This document shows, piece by piece, positions 59,767 to 64,000 of a stretch of 64,000 nt of DNA. Both the position numbers and the translations under genes were made by a program. The stretch lies in the NCBI RefSeq assembly GCF_009739905.1, contig NZ_CP034279.1, positions 5,394,001 to 5,458,000 on the forward strand, in the 5' to 3' direction. Position 1 is the first letter of the stretch. Each line of letters starts with the position of its first letter. This DNA comes from Streptomyces ficellus. Lineage in GTDB: Bacteria; Actinomycetota; Actinomycetes; Streptomycetales; Streptomycetaceae. Below the pieces are notes generated by a model, which saw nothing but the letters and a program-made list of their open reading frames with translations, was not told where the DNA came from and searched no databases.

Positions 59767-60570
59767 ATGGGCTGGACGGTCCTCTACATCGCGTTCGGTG
59801 TCGTGGCGTTGTGGCTGCTCGGTGAGGTGCTCCTGCAGTACAAGGCCCGGCTGCGCTGGCGGCTGCTCGCCTTCACCGGGTTCCTGGGCGTGGTCCTCGG
59901 GGTGCTGCTGCCGTCCGTCCCGGTGATCGCCGCGGGCGCGATCGCCTTCGCGATCGGCCAGACCTACGTCACGCTCTCCTTCCGGCGCGGCTTCTCGACC
60001 GGGTGGGCCATCGGTGGCCGCCCCGGGGCCAGCCGCCGCCGGAAAGCGGGTTCCGCGACCGCCGCGGCCGGCCCGACGCTGGAGGTGTCCAGCCTCGCCT
60101 ACGAGCAGCAGGAGGACCGGGAACACGAGCCGACGGCCGCCGAGACCACGGCCGTCTACGCCCCGGAGCCGCTCCCGGACGAGACCGGCCAGTACGGCAT
60201 CTACGGCGAACCCGCCCAGGCCGCTCCCCACGCCGCCCAGACGCATACGTACGACAGCGGCTTCGGCGGCTACGGCGGCCCGGGCTACGACCAGCAGGGC
60301 ACCTACGCCACGGCCGCCCACGACTACGGCACCGTCGGCGAACAGAGCTACGCCGCGTACTCGGACCCGTACATCGGCACCGCCCCCTACGACAACGGCT
60401 ACGGCGGCCAGCAGCAGTACCCCGACCCCTACGCCCCGCAGTACGGCGGAACCGAGACCCCGCCCGGCGGCGTGTGGGTCCCGCAGCAGCGCGACGCGGA
60501 GTACCAGGCCCCGCAGGCGCCGCCCTACGGCTACGAGCAGGGCGGCCAGGGCGACCCCTACCGCTACTGA
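59767..60570 (+). CDS. membrane protein with Tyr/Gly/Gln-rich disordered tail
   Basis: A 267-residue protein. Two hydrophobic segments cover about residues 4-22 and 32-70, then a basic patch (GRPGASRRRKAG). From about 100 to the end it is low-complexity, with repeated Tyr-Gly, Gln-Gln and Pro-Tyr patterns (GGYGGPGYDQQG, NGYGGQQQYPDPYAPQYGG). The first part recalls a DUF456-like or small actinobacterial membrane protein, but I do not recognise the family with certainty. It follows metF by 53 bp and may be co-transcribed. Confidence 0.78.
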   Translation: MGWTVLYIAFGVVALWLLGEVLLQYKARLRWRLLAFTGFLGVVLGVLLPSVPVIAAGAIAFAIGQTYVTLSFRRGFSTGWAIGGRPGASRRRKAGSATAAAGPTLEVSSLAYEQQEDREHEPTAAETTAVYAPEPLPDETGQYGIYGEPAQAAPHAAQTHTYDSGFGGYGGPGYDQQGTYATAAHDYGTVGEQSYAAYSDPYIGTAPYDNGYGGQQQYPDPYAPQYGGTETPPGGVWVPQQRDAEYQAPQAPPYGYEQGGQGDPYRY

Positions 60571-60589
60571 GGGGGGCTACCGGGAGCCG

Positions 60590-62104
60590 CTACCGGGAGC
60601 CGCGGAAGTCCGCGCCCTCCACGATCAGCCCGGCCACCAGGGCTCCCGACATGCCCGCGTGGGCGAGCCCGCCGCCCGGGTGCGCCCATCCACCGGCGAA
60701 GTACAGCCCGGCCACGCCCGCGGGGTTCGCGGCGGGCAGCAGCGAGCCGCCCGCACCCGCCAGCGCCGGGCCGGGCACCTGGAACGCACCCGTCTCCCGG
60801 AACGTGTCGGCGGGGGTGCGCACCACCCGCCACAACAGCCGCTCCCGCAGCCCGGGTACGGCGGCCGTCGCGGCCTCGACCATCCGGTCGGCGAACGCCT
60901 CCGCCTCCGCCTGCCCGGCCCCGCCCCACAGGCCGTCCGTCGCCGTCGCCCCGCCCGTCGCGACCGTCGCCGTGACGGTCACCGACTCGTGGTCGCCGTC
61001 CGGGCGCAGCCGCTCGTCGTCCGGACGCAGCACCACCACCGTGGGCCGGTCGCACAGCCGCCCCCGCGCGAGGGCGTCCAGCTCGTCGTCCCGGTCGGCG
61101 GTGTGCACCACCGTCCGGTGCACGGCGCCCGCCTCCCGTGCCCCCCGCAGGGCCAGGCACACCGTGACCCGTCCCGCGCGGGCGGCCCGCTGGTGACGCG
61201 GCCCCTCGCCCGGGCCGTCCCAGGGCAGCACGCCGTCCCGGTACAGGGCGGGCAGCGGGGCACCCGCGACGACGTGGTCCGCCCCGACCGTCTCCCCTCC
61301 GGCCAGCTCGACGCCGACCGCCCGGCCGCCCTCCACGACGACACCGGTCACCGGTGTGCCGAGGACGAACTCCACCCTCCGCTGCCGGCACCGCTCGTAC
61401 ACGGCGTCCGCGAGCGCCCGGATGCCGCCGCGCACGTACCAGCTCCCGAAGGTCTGCTCCATGTACGGCAGCACGGCCGCGGCGGGCGGGGCGGTCGCCG
61501 GGTCGAAGCCGTACGCCAGGGCGTGGCTCTCCAGCAGCGCCGCCAGCCGCGGGTCGCGCAGCTCCCGGCGCCCCACGCCGGCCAGCGTGGTCGCGGGCCG
61601 GCGCAGCAGACCGGTCTTCAGCGCCGGGTAGGGGTCCCGCGCGAACGGCCCCACGTCCGCCGGCAGGGGCTCCTCGAGGAGCGGCCTGCGCGAGCGGTCC
61701 CACGCCTGACGCGCCCGGTTCAGGAACTCGCCCCACCGCGCCCCCGCGCCCTCCCCGAGCGCGGCGTCCAGCGCCGAGACGATCCCGGCCCGGGAGGCGT
61801 TGGGCAGCGACACCGCGACACCGTCGGCGAACACGTGCCGGCTCGCCGGGTCGACCTGGGTCAGTTCGACGCACCGCTCCAGCGGTTCCCGGCCCGTCTT
61901 CACGAACAGGTCCCGGTACACGGCCGGCAGGTGCAGCAGCCCCGGGCCGGTGTCGAAGGCGAAGCCGTCGCGCTCCAGCCGGCCGACCGCGCCGCCGTAC
62001 GTCTCCCCGCGCTCGTAGACCGTCACCCGGTGGCCCGCCACCGCCAGCCGGGCAGCCGCCGCCATGGCGCCCATCCCCGCGCCGATCACCACAATCCGTG
62101 CCAT
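60590..62104 (-). CDS. phytoene desaturase-like (CrtI/CrtN family) FAD oxidoreductase
   Basis: A 504-residue flavin amine oxidase-fold protein. The dinucleotide motif IVVIGAGMGAMAAAARLAVAGH is at residues 4-25, and the C-terminal YFAGGWAHPGGGLAHAGMSGALVAG is the second FAD motif of the CrtI family. No other carotenoid gene is nearby, so substrate is unknown. ATG 62104 lies exactly 7 nt after TAGGGT on the minus strand, consistent with a leaderless mRNA; the open frame upstream is not used. Confidence 0.85.
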   Translation of the reverse strand: MARIVVIGAGMGAMAAAARLAVAGHRVTVYERGETYGGAVGRLERDGFAFDTGPGLLHLPAVYRDLFVKTGREPLERCVELTQVDPASRHVFADGVAVSLPNASRAGIVSALDAALGEGAGARWGEFLNRARQAWDRSRRPLLEEPLPADVGPFARDPYPALKTGLLRRPATTLAGVGRRELRDPRLAALLESHALAYGFDPATAPPAAAVLPYMEQTFGSWYVRGGIRALADAVYERCRQRRVEFVLGTPVTGVVVEGGRAVGVELAGGETVGADHVVAGAPLPALYRDGVLPWDGPGEGPRHQRAARAGRVTVCLALRGAREAGAVHRTVVHTADRDDELDALARGRLCDRPTVVVLRPDDERLRPDGDHESVTVTATVATGGATATDGLWGGAGQAEAEAFADRMVEAATAAVPGLRERLLWRVVRTPADTFRETGAFQVPGPALAGAGGSLLPAANPAGVAGLYFAGGWAHPGGGLAHAGMSGALVAGLIVEGADFRGSR

Positions 62105-62220
62105 GTCAGGGACCCTATCCGGCGACACCGACAACCCGGCCGGGCGGGCCGCGCCGGACGGACCCACGCCCGCGTGGGCACGTGTGGGCATGAGCACGGG
62201 CCCCTGAGTACCCGTACCTA

Positions 62221-62510
62221 GCCGGTGAGATGAGTAGGTGCGCGGATGGGCACCGGCCGGCCCGGACGGAAGAGTGGGGACCACGGAAGGGGCGCGGGGC
62301 CGGGACCGCCGACACGGGGCGGCGGAACCGGCACCGCGCACCTGACGGGACGGGGGTGCACAACGGAGAGCCCAGGGACCGACGGGGGAAAACGGGGGTC
62401 AGGGCTCTCCCACGTCCCCTCTGCGCGACGCAGGGGGAACGGGGGACACGGGGGACGCCGGTCCGGTGAGGCTCGGGGGGATCGAGCCTCACCGGACCGG
62501 CTTCTTTTTC
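62221..62510 (+). ncRNA. candidate structured small RNA
   Basis: The plus strand between the CrtI-like start and the TetR end has no convincing ORF but a series of strong helices. An enclosing stem pairs 62236-62245 (AGGTGCGCGG) exactly with 62334-62343. A hairpin pairs GGAGAGCCC (62365-62373) with GGGCTCTCC (62402-62410). A third uses CCCCTCTGCG and CGCAGGGGG (62416-62437). A terminator at 62458-62510 closes it. No plus-strand gene lies upstream for that terminator to serve. The 5' end and promoter are unclear. It does not resemble tmRNA, RNase P RNA or SRP RNA. Confidence 0.6.
62458..62510 (+). terminator. intrinsic terminator with T tract
   Basis: A perfect 18-bp stem (62458-62475 with 62483-62500), 7-nt loop, then CTTCTTTTTC. 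The T tract is only on the plus strand, so it ends plus-strand transcripts. It is the only classical T-tract terminator seen in the window. Confidence 0.9.
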
Positions 62511-62540
62511 GTGTTCTTCTTCGTGCGCCCGGGGCGGGGT

Positions 62541-63164
62541 TCAGCGGCCGCCGACGCGTCCGTGCAGCAGCCGGGACAGGGCGGCGTGGACGTCGTCGAT
62601 GGAGCGCTCCCGCTGGAAGGCCTGCCAGTCCAGCGCCGCCACCAGCACCATGCCCACCAGCGCGGCCGCCGTCAGCGGGATGTCGATCTCGTCGCTGAGC
62701 TCTCCGCCCTCGACGCCCTCCCGCAGCACCGTCTCGACGACGGCCACCGCCTCCTGACGCACCACCAGGAGCGTAGACTGCCAGGCGCGGTTGGTGCGCC
62801 ACAGCTCCGCCACGTACAGCTGCGTGAAGGCGGGGTAGCGGTCGATGAACACCAGGCCCGCGCGGATCATCGCGTCCAGTGCCTCGACCCTGGTCCCGCC
62901 GCGCGCGGCCGTCTCGTCGGCGGCGGTCCGCAGGGACTCGGTGAGCAGCCCGACGCCGTGCCGCAGCAGTTCTTCGAAGAGTTCCGTCTTGCTCTTGAAG
63001 TTGTAGTAGACCGTGCCCTTGGCCACCCCGGCGCGCTCCGCGATCTCGTCCACGGTCGTCGCCGAGAAGCCCTGCTCGGCGATGAGGGTCACGGCGGCCT
63101 CGTAGAGCTTGGTGCGGGTGGCCTGCCGTCTGCTGCTCTGGGTGTCCATGGCGTCGATTCTCAC
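62541..63164 (-). CDS. TetR-family transcriptional regulator
   Basis: A 207-residue repressor. The N-terminal helix-turn-helix (TKLYEAAVTLIAEQGFSATTVDEIAERAGVAKGTVYYNFKSKTELF) is followed by an all-helical ligand domain. GTG 63164 overlaps the stop of the upstream membrane protein as GTGA and has GGAG upstream; ATG 63149 is an alternative. It probably regulates its own operon with the YhgE/Pip-type exporter-like gene. Confidence 0.9.
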   Translation of the reverse strand: MRIDAMDTQSSRRQATRTKLYEAAVTLIAEQGFSATTVDEIAERAGVAKGTVYYNFKSKTELFEELLRHGVGLLTESLRTAADETAARGGTRVEALDAMIRAGLVFIDRYPAFTQLYVAELWRTNRAWQSTLLVVRQEAVAVVETVLREGVEGGELSDEIDIPLTAAALVGMVLVAALDWQAFQRERSIDDVHAALSRLLHGRVGGR

Positions 63165-64000
63165 AGGCTCAGCTCCGGGTGCAGGCGATCCAGGGTCCAC
63201 ACCTGCTTGCGCCGCGCGGACAGCGCCGTCAGGGCGAGTGCCCCGAGCGTGAAGGCGGCCAGCACGGCGCAGCCCTGCCAGACCGGTTCGAGGCCGCCGC
63301 CGGTGATGAGCCGGCGCAGTGCCTCGACGACGTACGTCATGGGCAGGAAGGGGTGGACGGCGTTGAAGAAGCCGGGGCTGGTCTGCACCGGGTAGGTGCC
63401 GCCCGCCGAGGTCAGCTGGAGCATCAGCAGGGCCAGGACGAGGATGCGCCCGGCGGCGCCGAAGCGGGCGTTCAGCCACTGGATGATCGCCGCGAAGCAG
63501 CAGGTGACCAGCACGAGGAACCCGACCGTTCCGGCGGGCCGTGCCATCTCCAGGCCCAGACCCGGCGCCCAGTGGAGGACCGACATCAGCGCGGCCACCT
63601 GGAGCACCCCGATCGCGGCCACCGGGAACCACCCGGCGAGCGCTATGCGCCACGCGGAGGCACCCGCGGCGAGGGCGCGGCGGTTGAGCGGCTGGATCAG
63701 CATGTACGCCACCATGGCGCCCACCCACAGGGAGAGCGGGATGAAGTACGGGGCGAACCCGGTGCCGTAGTTGGGCGCCTTGTGCAGGGACTGGGAGGCG
63801 AGCTGGACCGGGTCGGCCATCACCTCGGTACGGCGGTCGCGGGCCTGCTTGTCGTAGTCCGGGATCTTGTCGACACCGTCGTTGAGGCCGGTGGCGAGGT
63901 CGGTGGAGCCGCCGGCGAGCTTGTAGAGGCCGCTGTCGAGTTCGCCGGCGCCCTTCTTGAGCCTGCCGACGCCCGTGTCGAGTTCGGTGGAGCCCGACTT
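63161..64000 (-). CDS. YhgE/Pip-type membrane protein (partial, N-terminus beyond window)
   Basis: The 3' 279 codons of a larger gene; the frame stays open to the window edge. The visible N-terminal part is a heptad-like linker (STELDTGVGRLKKGAGELDSG...) typical of YhgE/Pip proteins. Then about six membrane helices follow (FIPLSLWVGAMVAYML, WFPVAAIGVLQVAALM, TVGFLVLVTCCFAAII, ILVLALLMLQLTSAGG, CAVLAAFTLGALAL). ABC-2 permease fold; substrate unknown. Coupled to the TetR gene. Confidence 0.82.
   Translation of the reverse strand, partial: KSGSTELDTGVGRLKKGAGELDSGLYKLAGGSTDLATGLNDGVDKIPDYDKQARDRRTEVMADPVQLASQSLHKAPNYGTGFAPYFIPLSLWVGAMVAYMLIQPLNRRALAAGASAWRIALAGWFPVAAIGVLQVAALMSVLHWAPGLGLEMARPAGTVGFLVLVTCCFAAIIQWLNARFGAAGRILVLALLMLQLTSAGGTYPVQTSPGFFNAVHPFLPMTYVVEALRRLITGGGLEPVWQGCAVLAAFTLGALALTALSARRKQVWTLDRLHPELSL

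Noticed and set aside
60590..62104. Part of a carotenoid biosynthesis cluster
   Set aside because: Only one CrtI-like gene is present; no phytoene synthase, GGPP synthase or cyclase nearby.
62230..62469. Plus-strand 79-codon frame in the candidate RNA region
   Set aside because: Arg/Gly-rich with no family resemblance; its stop falls inside the terminator stem; the interval is better explained by RNA structure.
1..64000. tRNA, rRNA, CRISPR, insertion sequence or prophage genes
   Set aside because: No cloverleaf, repeat-spacer pattern, transposase or phage protein was recognised on reading; small RNAs of unknown type could still be missed.

Overview
The window is chromosomal DNA from a high-GC actinomycete, almost certainly a Streptomyces. 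Codon third positions are nearly always G or C, GTG and TTG starts are common, the respiratory genes are the actinobacterial bcc-aa3 type, and many genes match Streptomyces or Mycobacterium families. No rRNA, tRNA, CRISPR array, transposase or phage gene was seen. About 60 protein genes are supported. The gene order resembles the M. tuberculosis block running from adenosine kinase through cta/qcr, trpD, an NlpC/P60 protein, pimB', fadD15, the SRPBCC/ArsA pair, an acyltransferase, DAHP synthase, a PASTA-type kinase and Rv2175c to metF. Streptomyces-type genes are interspersed.

Layout. 1-2.7 kb: a small protein, adenosine kinase, and a cysteine desulfurase fused to a TusA-like domain. 3.0-12.4 kb: the terminal respiratory chain (ctaC-ctaD-ctaF, then ctaE-qcrC-qcrA-qcrB), interrupted by an L,D-transpeptidase and a degenerate receiver protein. 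12.5-15.6 kb: trpD, a dispersed repeat, and a SAM-IV riboswitch in front of a SufS-like enzyme. 15.5-20.8 kb: glycerate kinase with a DASS transporter, then a two-component system with a small acidic exported protein. 20.9-27.6 kb: a stand-alone Lrp/AsnC sensor domain, a rhomboid protease, an NYN-domain protein, two tandem NlpC/P60 hydrolases (the first behind a possible shortened c-di-AMP riboswitch) and a zincin lipoprotein. 27.6-34.0 kb: mannosyltransferase-like genes, a second inverted copy of the repeat, cholesterol oxidase and a long-chain acyl-CoA synthetase. 34.2-44.4 kb: metallophosphoesterase, SRPBCC, ArsA-like ATPase, glucokinase, nuclease/phosphatase-fold protein, hydrolase, acyltransferase, MacS/MacR and phosphofructokinase. 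44.4-48.0 kb: anthranilate synthase with a Trp-codon attenuator, divergent from DAHP synthase. 48.1-53.3 kb: iron storage (bfd/bfr with an iron box), a molybdenum-cofactor oxidoreductase, a His-rich membrane protein under a CsoR-like operator, endonuclease IV and a PASTA kinase. 53.5-59.7 kb: thiamine genes (thiO-thiS-thiG under a TPP riboswitch; thiE separate), a ferredoxin-reductase-like enzyme, an Rv2175c-like DNA-binding protein and metF. 59.7-64 kb: a membrane protein with a Tyr/Gly/Gln tail, a CrtI-like oxidoreductase, a candidate structured small RNA, a TetR regulator and the 3' part of a YhgE/Pip-type membrane protein cut by the window edge.

Themes. The window links central carbon metabolism (glucokinase, phosphofructokinase), aromatic amino acid entry (DAHP synthase, TrpEG, TrpD), sulfur and one-carbon metabolism (two desulfurase-family enzymes, SAM-IV, metF), thiamine, iron storage, envelope synthesis and respiration. 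Regulation visible in sequence includes three riboswitch-like leaders, one attenuator, an iron box, a CsoR-like operator, and an unusually large number of genes whose -10 box (TANNNT) sits 6-8 nt before the start codon, implying leaderless mRNAs. The most novel-looking signals are the noncoding structured RNA at 62.2-62.5 kb, the metal-operator/His-rich DUF4396 unit at 49.8-50.4 kb, and the pair of inverted intergenic repeats at 13.6-14.0 and 30.3-30.6 kb.
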